Shown here: piece by piece, positions 11,639 through 23,474 of the stretch
How the letters are laid out: each line of letters starts with the position of its first letter
Numbering within the stretch: the stretch's first letter is position 1
Assembly: GCA_950022295.1 (NCBI GenBank)
Contig: OX465597.1
Location: 60,499,016 to 60,563,015, forward strand
Reading direction: 5' to 3'
DNA from: Bromus sterilis
Taxonomy: Eukaryota > Streptophyta > Magnoliopsida > Poales > Poaceae
Length of the DNA: 64,000 bases
Notes under the pieces: model-generated
What the model was told of the DNA's origin: nothing
Database searches by the model: none
What the model saw: the letters and a program-made list of their open reading frames with translations, nothing else
Program-made: the position numbers and the translations under genes

Positions 11639-13668
11639 AACAAGAAGGCAACACGAGACATCACACTTACCGTCGAGAGCGGTTACTAACAGGTTAAGTG
11701 GAGTACTCGTCACACACGACGATACCGCACATTTAGACAGGTTCGAATTGTTTAGCTACAGGTGATCAAGAAAGGTTGTTAACATGGCAAAGCACAGAAG
11801 CATGGCACAACACACAAACATGGCAAGGGTGAAGCATAAATAAACTATCTGATCTAGTCACTTTAAGTGGGGGTAAAACCTACACATGGCAAACTATAGC
11901 GGACCCCACGATAAAAATGGAATTTGGTACTGTTTGGATCTAAACAATATATTATTATTTTTATTAGCAAGCAAGAACAGCATAAACACAATCTACATGC
12001 AATTCTAGTCAAGTTACATATAAGAAACATTTTAAACCGAGCAACGGTTAAAAAGTTATGACAGTTACAATTTACAGTGGCAGGCAGTGTAATTAGCAAG
12101 TAAACATCATGTAAACAAAGTCAAACATGGCAACAAGCAACATTTTAATAATCTACGCGCAAAACGGAGCAACTTTCATGTAGAAAGTGTCTCCATTGGA
12201 GCTACCGGTGAAAAGTTATAGCTACCGCAACATCGCAACAATTAATAGATAATTAAAAAGCCCAGAAATATAAAAAACACATGCACTGGGCCGAATCTAG
12301 CTCAACTGGGCCGAGCCCAACAGGTAACAGAAAAAAAAAACGGAGGGCGCTCACCTTGGGCCTGGCCCAGGCCGGCTGTGGGCAGTAGAGGGGCTGGCGG
12401 CTGGGCCGCGCTGGGGCGAGCTGGCCCACGAGCTGGAGCAGCCCAGCTACAGCGAGTGGGGGCACGGACTCGATCCCGATCCAGGACGGTTCGTCCCGAG
12501 CGGGAGGGGAGGCGGCGCCGGCCATCCTCCGGCGAGGTGGGCGAGCGCGGGAAGGAGGCCACGGCGCGGGGCGCGCAACGACTGGAGGGCGTCGGCTCCA
12601 CCGGATCCGACCGGAGGCGAGGAGGGCGGCGACCCGTGCGGCTCCAGGGGCGGCGCGAGCTCCTCGAGGTTTTCTGCATGTCCATGGCGGCTTGGGGCAT
12701 AGAGGAGAAGAGGGAGAGGTTAGAGGCGAGAGGGAAGAGAGGAAGGAGAGGGAGAGGCGCGCGGCGCAGTGAGGGACTCACCGGGGTGCGGGCGGCGTAG
12801 CTCGGGCTCGGCTTTCCCCTAGCCATGGCGCGGCGAGCTCCGGCTCGTTCATGGCGGGCAAAGAGAGCTCGGGTGAGGGGGAGGCGGAGGAGAAGGGAGA
12901 AGGGAGCGGGAGGAGAGAGGCTGGCCGGGGCGCGGCTCGCCGGCAGCCGGCGGCTGGCCGGAGTGCGGCGGCGGGGTCGCAGCGGCACGGGCGCGAGGAG
13001 GCCTTCGGGCGCTTGGGCAGGGGCGGTTGGTGGCTCCAGGGGGTGACGTGGCGCCTTCGGAGCCCTCCGAACTCCCGATCGAACAGCTGCAATCAGATCT
13101 GGACTAGGGGTGCAAAAATTGGGGGCAAAACTGGGGGTGTGGCTTCAATTTTCCATTAGGGTAAACCCTAGAAAGGGGTGGGAGTGTGGTGGTCTTTATA
13201 TAGCCCAGGTGGCTGGCACTTTGCAAAAACATCCCCGGTTTTTCTCTCACGCGCGCGGTGTTTACGTTTCTGACCGCCGGGGGTCCGCAGGACCTCCGAT
13301 TGGGTAAAACTTCGAACTGCGCGATCAGCGTGTCGAGCCGGAGGCGTTCACCTCGTGCTGGAACCGTTCCGAAAACACTTTCCGGCGCGCTATAAAAATA
13401 TCCCGTTTAATTATTAAACGGGGTTTTTGTTCCGTTGGCTGTAGCTAGTCTCGTGCGGGTTTCACGATGGTGCTCGGGTGAATCCCGGTGTCGCAAAGGC
13501 CGAGTGTCAGGGTGGCAAGGGTCGGTCTCCGTCCGATACGAGATAAGAGGGGGAAAAAATAATCGCCGATGATAAATCGGGGATGCAAACACCGCAAACA
13601 AATCAGACAATCAAACAATTCACACCGAAAACAATTTTTTTAATTTTTGTGAAATCTGGGCTGTTACA
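11639..13668 (-). repeat. Family B LTR, minus strand, 5' part
   Basis: Read on the minus strand, it starts TGTAACAGCCCAG at 13668 and continues to the insertion site at 11639. It contains the TATA-like TTTATATA (13195-13202) and the palindrome at 13402-13422 seen in other B copies. The 12380-13050 stretch is GC-rich; its long Arg/Gly/Pro-rich ORFs are composition artefacts. The right flank (TGGCC at 13669) belongs to a minus-strand gypsy LTR. The left end is outside the window. Confidence 0.88.
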
Positions 13669-14728
13669 TGGCCCCCTGTCTCAGGCGTCCAGAGGGCGCG
13701 GTCACCCCCTGGCCGCGCCAGCGCAGCGCCTGGCTGGGGGGTTCCCCCCTCGGAGCCCCTTCGGGCTTCTAGAGTCTTCCGACTTGGATATTTTTTGGTA
13801 TTTTTATGGATTTTTTCGAGCACTTTTAGTTTTATCCTTTTTCTGCAATGCACGGACAATAACAGACAAAAACTGGCACTGGGCACTGAATTAGTAGGTT
13901 AGTCCAAACTATGTTGTAAATTATATGAAAGTGCATCCAAACATATAGCAAGCAAGAGTCTATATCTAGTATTGAAACTAGCAAAGTAAGAACATAAAGG
14001 TGCAAGAACCTCTTGTCCGTGACTCGAATGTATCCAATCAGTGTTCCCGTGCAGAAAGTGGGAGATGGCTTTATAGCATAAAAATACTGAATAGTTGTTG
14101 AGAACTCAATCTACTAAAACTTCACGCTTAGTCTCCTTTGGAATCTTATTATGACTCGTTCCCAGACCACTGTACAGGTACAAGTCAAATCGATCCTCTC
14201 CCTTTTGACATTGAGCACTCATGCAATGAATGAGCGCGAGCAAAATTAGTTGGCACTTAGGATGGCAAAGAGAATAAATGATGGGCAAGGAACACAAAAA
14301 AGTATGAAAGTCTCACACCAATGAGGACAACCTTAGGCTAGGGTAGGCCTAATGATAGATATGGTGTCAAGAGTAGGGATTGCCATGCAACGGATGCACA
14401 AATGAGCTATGAATATGAAAGCTCTCCAATGGAACTAGTGGGGGTGTATCCAACTCGCTTCTCACGAAGACCTAGAGCTCTTTTGTGGAGGATCATCATT
14501 GGAATATACAAGCCAAGTTCCATAGTGTAAGGGTCCCCACATAGTTATGCATGAATGATATAAAAACTCTCTATGAAGTAAAAATGCTACTTTGAAGCAC
14601 GAGTGTGGATCTTTCAAAAGGAATAGTTGTGTTTCCCCCTTCTCTCTTTTTAATTCTTTTTTTCTTTCTCTTTTTCTATTTTTTGTATTTTTGTGGCCTC
14701 TTTGGCTCTTTATATTTATCTCTCATTT

Positions 14729-14798
14729 GTCCTCTTTGGGATCTTTTCATGTGTGCTCTTTTGGGATCTTTTATTTGTGTCCTCTTTGGGATCTTTTC
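14729..14798. repeat. Three copies of a TTTGGGATCTTTT unit
   Basis: CCTCTTTGGGATCTTTT or a close variant occurs three times, about 26 bp apart. The complementary array is in the related element at 48869-48914, so it is a family feature. Confidence 0.75.
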
Positions 14799-14988
14799 CT
14801 CACTTAAGGGCAACACTCTATATTTTACAAGGATGATGAAGATCAACACACTTTACAAGAAGTAATCAACATAAAGAAAACTGAAGCTAAATCATGATGT
14901 ATGCAATTGTATGCCTCTGCCAGTGTAGCAGGATATGCAATGATACTAACGCGTCATGTAGCAATTATAAGGGCAAGGACCAACTAGC

Positions 14989-15246
14989 ATGTGGCTCTAC
15001 GGTCAAGCAAAAGCATGTATGACAATGAAAGATCAAGTCATGAGAAGATGGATGTTGCATGGCAATGTATCTCGGAAAGGCTATGGAAATGCCTTGATAG
15101 GTAGGTATGGTGGCTGTTTTGAGGAAGGATATAATGAGTCTTATGATGATAGAGCGTATCATGCCAAGGATTTGGATGCACCAGCGAAGTTTGCACCGAC
15201 TCTCAAGATGAGAAAGGGCAATGCACGGTACCGAAGAGGCTAGCAA
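14989..15246 (+). other. Antisense ORF in the gypsy 3' region (84 aa)
   Basis: This ORF lies on the strand opposite to its host element and encodes a basic 84-residue peptide (YGGCFEEGYNESYDDRAYHA near its middle). The related element has an antisense ORF at 48352-48627 sharing GRYGGxFEExYxExYDDRAYHAK and LDxPAK; the two differ by frameshifts at the N-terminal side. I recognise no domain. It could be a chance ORF preserved by shared ancestry. Confidence 0.35.
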
Positions 15247-16040
15247 AATATGGATGGTGGAAGTGCCAACAATCGAATACTCGCATTAGTCAAAGGAAAT
15301 CATCCACTTATTATCGGTAACTCTCTATCTAGTCAGGAGATTCACAAAGAGACAAGTACCCCTAGGAGGAGTGTATGGGGGTTTGGTTATCCTTGCGCAT
15401 CCTCGACCCATGATAACGTGACGGTACTCTATATATTACAACCCCTCCAGAGGTTAGTGATCCATCTAGTAGCTAGAGTTCTCAATTATTTTTTGTAGTT
15501 TTAAAAAATAAGCACGTTGAACCAAAATATGACACCTATCACTAATAGGCTTGAACTCTTGACACAAAGAAGTAGAAACATTACTCGAAACAACATCTCA
15601 AAACTATTACAAGTTACTACTAAACTTGTAATAGAAACCTCAATTACCTACTCAAAGTAAGACACACATTCAGTCCAACATGCCCACTCTCTAAACAAGA
15701 TAAGCATGGAACTCAAGAGAGTACTAAAAACAATACCTTAAACCAAAGCTCTTAAAGATAATCATGAAAAATAAGAGCTAAACATGACAGCAGCTAAAAA
15801 TAATAAAGAACACTCAACAAAGATAAGCATGAAAACTATGAGTATTCTAGGCAAAAGTGGAGCGTATTTCTCTCCCAAACAAGGCATGCTAGGGTCCAAC
15901 TTGTTATGAACAACAAACAAAACTAAACTAAGCAAAGCAAACTGAAAAGTAAATGCAAGACACTCCAAGCATAGCACATAACATATGAAGTGATAAAAAT
16001 ATAGCGTGGAGAAGGACGAACTGATGATTGTTGATGTAGA

Positions 16041-16133
16041 AGGGGATGTACGGGGGCATCCCCAAGCTTAGACGTTTGAGTCTCCTTGAATATTTCTTGA
16101 GGGGTCGGGAGCATCCCCAAGCTTGAGCTTTTG
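16041..16133. repeat. Paired GGGATGC/GCATCCC hairpin motifs
   Basis: Two copies of a motif containing GCATCCCCAAGCTT, one forming GGGGATG...CATCCCC, lie 50 bp apart. The same pair occurs at 47537-47621 in the related element, in the opposite strand as expected. Confidence 0.7.
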
Positions 16134-16796
16134 GCACTCCTGAATCTTCTTTCATCATCTCTCTTTGCACACTTGAAAACTCTCTTCATACGAAACCCAT
16201 CATAAACTGATTAGTGGTTAGTACCTCAAATAAATTAATTCCACTTAGCCTTTATTGGAAACAAATATTTTCATCAAGGGCTACTGTTTCTCAAGATTGC
16301 CAAAAAGTTTTTGCAAGTAAAAAGCATGTGCAAGATTTGCAAATTTGAAGAAGCGCAAAAGATGGCAGACTTTGGGAAAAACAGAACAACAGGTAGTAAA
16401 TAATTTTTTCCGGGTACTTCTGCAACTCAAATAAAGAAACTCAGAACAGGTGGTAGCTTCACAATTGTATAGGGCATACTGTCAAAATAATTCAGATCAT
16501 AAAGATGATCTGGTGATTTTTAAAGATTTTTGCAATGAAGCAAACAAAATTTGTTTTCTGGACAGCATGTCGCAACGTTTGGCTCACTTGCCACCGGAGG
16601 CTAAAACTTGGCACAAAGATTGAAAATAAAGATACAATGATGTTGCTGCGGTAGTAACAAACATCAAGACCACCAAAACTGAAAGTAAAAAACATTTTGG
16701 ATTGCCTCCCAATAAGCGCTTTCTTTTATGCCTTTGAGCTAGGCACGAAGGATTATAAAAGATGCTCACAAGAGAATAAGAGTTTAAGCAAACGAG

Positions 16797-16801
16797 AACA
16801 T
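16797..16801. repeat. TSD AACAT, left copy (right copy 27232-27236)
   Basis: AACAT directly precedes TGTAACAG at 16802 and directly follows CCTTACA at 27231. The whole 10.4 kb between them therefore counts as one insertion. Confidence 0.9.
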
Positions 16802-17266
16802 TGTAACAGCCCAGTTTTCAAAAAAATTAAAATTTTTGTTATTGGATTGAATTGTTTGATTGTCTGATTTGTTTGTGGTGTTTTCATCCCCGATTTATTG
16901 ATCGACGATTATTTTTCCCCCTCTTATCTCGTACCGGACGGAGACCGACCCTTGCCACCCTGACACTCGACCTTTGCGACACCGGGTTTCACCCGATCAC
17001 CGTCGCGAGACCGCACGAGACCAGCCGCAGCCAACAGAACGAAAAACCCTGTTTAATAATTAAACGGGTTATTTTTATAGCGCGCCGGAAAGTGTTCTCA
17101 GAACGGTTCCAGCGCGAGGTGAACGCCGCCGCACGACGCGCTGATCGCGCAGTTCGAAGTTTTACCCGAATCGGAGGTACTGCGGAACCCGGCGATCAGA
17201 AACGTGAACACCGCGCGCGCGAGAGAAAAACCGGGGATGTTTTTGAAAACTGCCAGCCACCGGGGC

Positions 17267-17274
17267 TATATAAA
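17267..17274 (+). promoter_or_regulatory. TATA box of B LTR 1
   Basis: TATATAAA lies in a GC-rich context (GGGGCTATATAAAGACC) and is kept in every B copy, including the minus-strand ones. The downstream leader is pyrimidine-rich, as in many plant 5' UTRs. It is the probable core promoter for element transcription. Confidence 0.65.
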
Positions 17275-17637
17275 GACCACCACACTCCCACCCCTTTCTA
17301 GGGTTTCCCTATCACAAAATTGCAACCACCCCGTGAGTTTGCTCAGATTTGCCCAATTGATCCCAAAATCCAGAAATTTTTGCTCCCCTGCGATCTGGAC
17401 CGTCAGATCACGCGATCCGACGGCCCAGATCCACCCTAGCCATCCCACCTCTCTCCTCTCTCTCCTCCACGCAGCGGGCTCACCTGTGGGAAGCCGCCGC
17501 CGCGGCCGCACTCCGGCCAGCCGCCGGCCACCTTCCTTCCTCCTCCCGCGCTCCTCCTCTCTCTCCCGTGCCCTTCTTCTTTCTTCTCCTCATCTCCCTG
17601 TTCTCTCTCTCACAACAAGCACCAAAGCTTGACAGCC

Positions 17638-18006
17638 ATGGCGTCAACGACCTCCCACCCCGCGCCTTGGGACCTCGCTGGCGACCTTCAACGGCCGGAT
17701 CTGCGACCCCTCGACCCCCTGCGGTCCCGCGCCGCCTCGCCGCCGCGTGCTGGCCGGAGCAGCCGCCGGCGTAGGCCGTCGCCGCGAGCCTGGACGGACG
17801 AGACGAGCCGGCCAGCCGCTCCTCTCCAACCGCCACGGTGGGCTGTGCCCTCTCCAGCGTGCCCACGGCCCAGCTCCCCCAACCGCCAGCCGGCCAGCCT
17901 CTCCAGCAGCCAGCCAGTGGGCCCGGCCCATGGTGAGCCAGGCCGCCCCCCCTTTTTTTTGCATCTGTTATTTTTTTCTTTTCCAGCACCATGTAAAATT
18001 TTCTAA
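17638..18006 (+). other. LTR-borne leader ORF, Pro/Arg/Ser-rich
   Basis: ATG at 17638 sits in the favourable context GCCATGG about 370 bp after the TATA box. It opens a frame of about 120 residues starting MASTTSHPAPW, rich in Pro, Arg and Ser, ending at 18006. The equivalent in LTR 3 (23838-24209) keeps both ends, but the middle is read in another frame because of small indels. CCCATGGTGAGCC at about 17930 resembles a splice donor. There is no recognised domain, so a real protein is doubtful. Confidence 0.3.
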
Positions 18007-21000
18007 GTCTGGAGATATATTGCTGCTGATTCAATTTTGCGCCATAGTTTGCGATCAAACCGTAGCTCGGATCGCGTTGCGCCCAAAAGATGAATTGTTT
18101 AGAATTGCGTGCTCTAGGTTTTATATTTTGTGAGTTAATTGTTTTGAGGTTGTTTAGATATAGTTATTGCTGTTCAAAAAGGGCTACCTGTCGTTAACTG
18201 CTGCTAAGCTGCTGTAACTGTTATTTTATGGCAACTTCGGGCGACGATTGCTTCGCAACCGTTCGTCGGAATTGATTGGTTCCTTTTGCATCCTGTTAAG
18301 CATTGTTTCTACTTCAGTTCCACGCATTCACATGCCATGTTTGCTTGCTACATGTTGATTGTATCTTGCTCCAAAGTAGCTACCCTGCTATTAGTGTGCT
18401 GCTGTTTATATTTTGTTGCAATTTCGGTCGACGAGTGTGTCGCGACCGTTTATCGGAATTGAGTGCTTCCAATTGCATATTGTTAAGCATCATGTCTACT
18501 TCCATTACATGTATTTCATTGTCATGATATGCTTGCTGGTCATATAGTTATTGAGCTCCAAAGTTGCTATGCTGCTGTTTTTGACAGCCACCTCTATTTT
18601 TCTCTAAGTCTGTAACGTTCCGATGCCATGTTGCATGCTTAATATCTTTTGATCTATGATGCCTATTTGCAGGATTCTTTTTTGCCATGCCTTCCCTGTC
18701 ATGTCTACTTTAGTTCCATCTCATTTATGAGCATGTTTGCATTGACTATCCTATTTATGCATTGCTCTAAAGTGTGCTTCCTGATGTTGGCAGATTGTGC
18801 CCGTAACTTGTTTTGCTTGTATCTTTTTAACCGTAACTCCGTTTGGAGTGTTATTTATATGTAACTTGATTAGTTTTTCATGTACTTTGTGTTTATTATA
18901 TTGTTTGCTGTTGTTAACCAACCTAAAATATGGTTTAGGACAAAACAGTACCAAATGTTTTAATCATCGTGCGACACTTAGTGTATGCATGTTTAGGGGT
19001 TGCCTCACTTAAAATGACTAGCCTAGGTAGTTTACTTGGTGCTTAACCTTTTGCCATGTTTGTGTGCTATGCCATGCTTGCTTGAGTTGCCACGTTAATA
19101 ACCGTTGGTTGATCACCTGTAGCTAAGCAACTTGAACCACCGTATACGTGCGATATTCGTCGTGTGTGACCGATACCCCACTTAAACTGTTAGTAACCGT
19201 TCTCGACGATAGATCCGTATCGCGTTGTCGTGCTATGTGTTGCCTGCTTGGTCGTGTTTGCCTCGTAGTAATAGATTCTTGCTCATTGATTGCTTTCCAG
19301 TGTTTATCATCTTGTGTGCTTCCGCGGGTACCTTCGGAGATGTTGCGAGCTTGCGATCAACTACACCTCGGAATCCGACTTATCAACAGGCAAGGACTAT
19401 GCATTACTTATGATCAATTCTATTTCAACCAGCGGTTTGCATGCTAGTCTAGGTTAGGTTCGATGTTTGATCCTACCACATGTTTACAGCCTCTTTCAAA
19501 CTGATACAGCCATGTCCCTTCCCAGCAAACCTTGTACTGCTATGTTACTATTGCTCGTTGCTCAGCCCCTGCTTAGTATGCATGCTTAGGATGCTACGAT
19601 GTTACCCTGTTACTCCTTGGTTTGGGATATCACATTATTACTACTGTTGTTGATGATATGATTATTATAATGTTGACTATATTCGACGAAGGATGGAAGG
19701 TCTAGGCTATCCCGCCCCGACGCTTTGTTCCATTCGAGTCACCTAGGAACCGAGTTCCGGGTATTGGTTTTAAGACTAAGCGTGCCTAATCGCGTGTGGG
19801 ATTTTATGGGGTCCCCTCTTCTTACCTACCTAGCTTCAAACATTTCTAGAGGTGGCCCAAGCTGATTTACCATTTGAAACCGTGTGTGTGTTGGTCAGCT
19901 GCCAGTAGTTTTGAAAACAACTCGGGCCAGCGGAGACATAGTTCCTCTGTTGGTCCACACTTGGTGAGCTAGGGGTCCCCTGATGTCAGGTGTGATTTCC
20001 CGATCTTAGCCGTACGGAAGATACCGATCCGAGAGCGTGGCCGGCTTTTGGATTGGGTGTCGACTCCCCGGGGGCCACCCGGATTTATGCGTTGTTAGAT
20101 AGAGGGACCTGTCGTTTCAGATCTCTCAGAACTAAATCATAAAATGGTTGCCTCTAACGGGTAGCAACTGAGAGAGCTGGGCGAGCATGCGACGCCTCGT
20201 AATGTGCAGTTGGTACACCCCTGCAGGGTTAAATCTTTTCGAGAAGCCGTGTCCATGGTTATGGACTACTTGAGACCTACTCCTTGTTCATAGACAACAA
20301 CAACTGAGATAATCTTAATATAACTTGATCAACGTGTGTGTGTGCCTTGACTGCTTCTTCTTCGTCGGGATGCGAAGAGGAGGATAAGGATAGGATAGGT
20401 GTTATGTTTGCGTAAGTTGCTGATAGCAAGAATTGTTGGAGGCGATTCCTCATCGAATGCTTGGCTTCTTATCTTACTCTCTAGATCGTTAGCCACTTCA
20501 TAAATGCTAGTGCGGCAGTAACCTCACCACTTACCCCTTCCTTACCGTAAACTACTAGTTGTCCTAGAATGACGAGTGATGAAGTCCTTGCTGGGTCAGA
20601 TGACCACTACAGTTGGATGCTGAGTACCTCTGTACTCATGATACTACCCCCAAACTCTTTTCAGGGTTCTTGATCGACAACATGTATGGTGATCGACGTT
20701 TCACGTGGAGACTCGACGACGACTAGTTAGGCGGATCCCGACGGAGGGCCTGGACCCGTGTGGTTATGGGGATCGATATTTTTCTCTTTGCCACTAGGCA
20801 TTTGATTGTAGGCTGTACCTAGACATGTATCTTCCGCTGTTGTATTGTATTAAGGAAGTTGTATGCCGATTGTATGAGATGTTGTATCCTTGTATCTGTA
20901 ATGTTGTGATATCATGTTGGAAATCCAGGGCATATGACTTCGTCATATCTCGCGGTGGGACCGATATGTGCTTCGTCCCCGGATCTGGATGGAAACATCT

Positions 21001-21034
21001 AGATGTGGAACAGTACCGCATATCGGGCCTTACA

Positions 21035-21641
21035 ACTTGGTATCAGGGCCTTACCGACCGTAGGATCCCTTTTCTGGCCGAAGTCGAGTATAGACAAAAC
21101 TATTTTGTAGTTACTAAGTTAGTTGTCGGAGAGTAGGATTCTTTTTATTCCTTACCTTTGCTCTGGTCAGGACAAGTGTCTTAAGTGTTTTAATTCTCGC
21201 CTTATCCCTTTCAAACTTTAGGATCTCGAGAGTGTGGAGTTTCGGAACCGTTACAATGCCTTGCTTGCAGCGTATTGTCTCGATTCCGATCTTAGGTTTG
21301 GGAAATCTTGTAGTACCTTTAGTTCTTCCGACTCTGGTTTACATCTTGGTTATCTGTTGACTTCATTCCTCTTGCCCAGTATCCTCATGATTTGAGTGAG
21401 AGTACTTCCTTTGATCGTCACTTTCAACTATCGTTCTTCCTCTTGATCTTTCGATGGTTTCATTTTCCGACGTTGCCATCTCTCTGCGAAAATATATCTC
21501 GACAGAAGTTCGTCGTCGACATGGAGCAGAGTCCCTTGTTGCTGGTGTTGAAGATTGTCGACTCTCTTTTCTCTCCCCCTTCCCCTCCTCCCTGGATCGT
21601 CCTGGATCTCGGGACGAGATCCCTTGTTGGTGGTGTTGTAT
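21035..21641 (+). other. Family B internal segment 1 (607 bp, non-coding)
   Basis: It lies between LTR 1 and the deleted LTR. It has a primer site at 21038 and ends with GGGACGAGATCCC, close to the 3' end of chromovirus pol regions (compare GGGACGAGAATTC at 2295). The longest ORFs (about 84 aa) show no gag or pol motif. It is nearly the same as segment 2 at 22393-22999. Confidence 0.85.
21038..21049 (+). promoter_or_regulatory. Primer-binding site (initiator tRNA-Met type), variant
   Basis: TGGTATCAGGGC follows the LTR end after three bases. It differs by one base from TGGTATCAGAGC, the complement of the plant initiator tRNA-Met 3' end. Confidence 0.8.
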
Positions 21642-22392
21642 TGTAACAGCCCAGTTTTCAAAAAAATTAAAAAATTTGTTTTCGGTGTGAATTGTTTGAT
21701 TGTCTGATTTGTTTGCGGTGTTTGCATCCCCGATTTATCGATCGGCGATTATTTTTCCCCCTCTTATCTCGTACCGGACAAAGACCGACACTTAGTGTAT
21801 ACATGTTTATGGGTTGCCTCACTTAAAATGACTAGCCTAGGTAGTTTACTTGGTGCTTAACCTTTTGCCATGTTTGTGTGCTATGCCATGCTTGCTTGAG
21901 TTGCCATGTTAATAATCGTTGGTTGATCACCTGTAGCTAAGCAACTTGAACCACCGTAAACGTGCGGTATTCGTCGTATGTGATCGATACTACCCATGAT
22001 ACTACCCCCAAACTCTTTTCAGGGTTCTTGATCGACAACATGTATGGTGATCGACGTTTCACGTGGAGACTCGACGACGACTAGTTAGGCGGATCCCGGC
22101 GGAGGGCCTGGACCCATGTGGTTATGGGGATCGATGTTTTTCTCTTTGCCACTAGGCATTTGATTGTAGTCTGTACCCAGACATGTATCTTCCGCTGTTG
22201 TATTGTATTAAGGCAGTTGTATGCCGATTGTATGAGATGTTGTATCCTTGTATCTGTAATGTTGTGATATCATGTTGGAAATCCGGGGCATATGACTTCG
22301 TCATATGTCGCGGTGGGACCGATATGTGCTTCGTCCCCGGATCTGGATGGAAACATCTAGATCTGGAACAGTACCGCATATCGGGCCTTACA
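21642..22392 (+). repeat. Family B middle LTR with two internal deletions (751 bp)
   Basis: It opens TGTAACAGCC and ends CCTTACA. It jumps at 21786-21790 from the start region (GGACAAAGACCGA) to sequence equivalent to 18972, and at about 21990 to sequence equivalent to 20637. Short identical bases (GAC; GATACTAC-like) sit at the joins. The outer ends and orientation match the flanking LTRs. Confidence 0.88.
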
Positions 22393-22999
22393 ACTTGGTA
22401 TCAGAGCCTTACCGACCGTAGGATCCCTTTTCTGGCCGAAGTCGAGTATAGACAAAACTATTTTGTAGTTACTAAGTTAGTTGCCGGAGAGTAGGATTCT
22501 TTTTACTCCTTACCTTTGCTCTGGTCAGGACAAGTGTCGTAAGTGTTTTAATTCTCGCCTTATCCCTTTCAAACTTTAGGATCTCGAGAGTGTGGAGTTT
22601 CGGAATCGTTACAATGCCTTGCTTGCATCGTATTGTCTCGATTCCGATCTCAGGTTTGGGAAATCTTGTAGTACCTTTAGTTCTTCCGACTCTGGTTTAC
22701 ATCTTGGTCATCTGTTGACTTCATTCCTCTTGCCCAATATCCTCATGATTTGAGTGAGAGTACTTCCTTTGATCGTCATTTTCAACTATCGTTCTTCCTC
22801 TTGATCTTTCGATGGTTTCGTTTTCCGACGTTGCCGTGTCTCTGCGAAAATTTATCTCGACAGAAGTTCATCGTCGACATGGAGCAGAGTCCCTTGTTGC
22901 TGGTGTTGAAGATTGTCGACTCTCTTTTCTCTCCCCCTTCCCCCCTCCCCTGGATCGTCCTGGATCTCGGGACGAGATCCCTTGTCTGTGGTGTTGTAT
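22393..22999 (+). other. Family B internal segment 2 (607 bp, non-coding)
   Basis: It is nearly identical to segment 1 by eye and the same length, with few substitutions. Its primer site at 22396 has the intact sequence TGGTATCAGAGC. There is no coding motif. Confidence 0.85.
22396..22407 (+). promoter_or_regulatory. Primer-binding site, initiator tRNA-Met
   Basis: TGGTATCAGAGC lies three bases after the LTR end at 22392. It is the perfect form of the site mutated at 21038. Confidence 0.85.
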
Positions 23000-23466
23000 T
23001 GTAACATCCCAGTTTTCAAAAAAATATTTTTTTTTGTTTTCGGTGTGAATTGTTTGATTGTCTGATTTGTTTGCGGTGTTTGCATCCCCGATTTATCGAT
23101 CGACGATTATTTTCCCCCCTCTTATCTCGTACCGGACGGAGACCGACCCTTGCCACCCTGACACTCGACCTTTGCGACACCGGGTTTCCCCCGATCACCG
23201 TCGCGAGACCGCACGAGACCAGCCGCAGCCAACGGAATGAAAAACCCCGTTTAATAATTAAACGGGTTATTTTTATAGCGCGCCGGAAAGTGTTCTCAGA
23301 ACGGTTCCACCGCGAGGTGAACGCCGCCGGCTCGACGCGCTGATTGCGCATTTCAAAGTTTTACCCGAATCCGAGGTACTGCGGACCCCCGGCGGTTACA
23401 AACGTGAACACCGCGCGCGCGAGAGAAAAACCGGGGATGTTTTTGCAAACTGCCAGCCACCGGGGC

Positions 23467-23474
23467 TATATAAA
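23467..23474 (+). promoter_or_regulatory. TATA box of B LTR 3
   Basis: TATATAAA lies at the same LTR position and in the same context as at 17267. Confidence 0.65.

Larger units (their letters stand above)
13669..16801 (-). mobile_element. Minus-strand gypsy element: LTR fragment and 3' non-coding region
   Basis: On the minus strand this matches the 3' region of the gypsy element at 42854-52863: the post-gag spacer, the AAGCTTGGGGATGC hairpins, the GGGATCTTTT repeats and part of the LTR (13669-13907). At about 13907 the LTR jumps directly into internal sequence near its 3' end, so the LTR start and boundary are deleted. The element continues at 27237 beyond the family B insertion (TSD AACAT). 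No gag or pol is visible in this part; an antisense ORF is listed separately. Confidence 0.8.
16802..21034 (+). repeat. Family B LTR 1 (4233 bp)
   Basis: It opens TGTAACAGCCCAG and ends ATCGGGCCTTACA. In order it holds a palindrome at 17048-17068 (one mismatch), a TATA box at 17267, a C/T-rich leader, a short ORF from 17638, a long AT-rich transcribed-looking region, and a hairpin near 20930-20950. Nothing else gene-like is visible. Confidence 0.92.

Noticed and set aside
12302..13050. Long Arg/Pro/Gly-rich ORFs on both strands
   Set aside because: GC-rich B LTR leader; open on several frames at once and present only because stops are rare at this composition.
21392..23004. 84-aa ORFs in both B internal segments
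   Set aside because: Duplicated with the internal segment; they run into the LTR start and show no gag or pol features.
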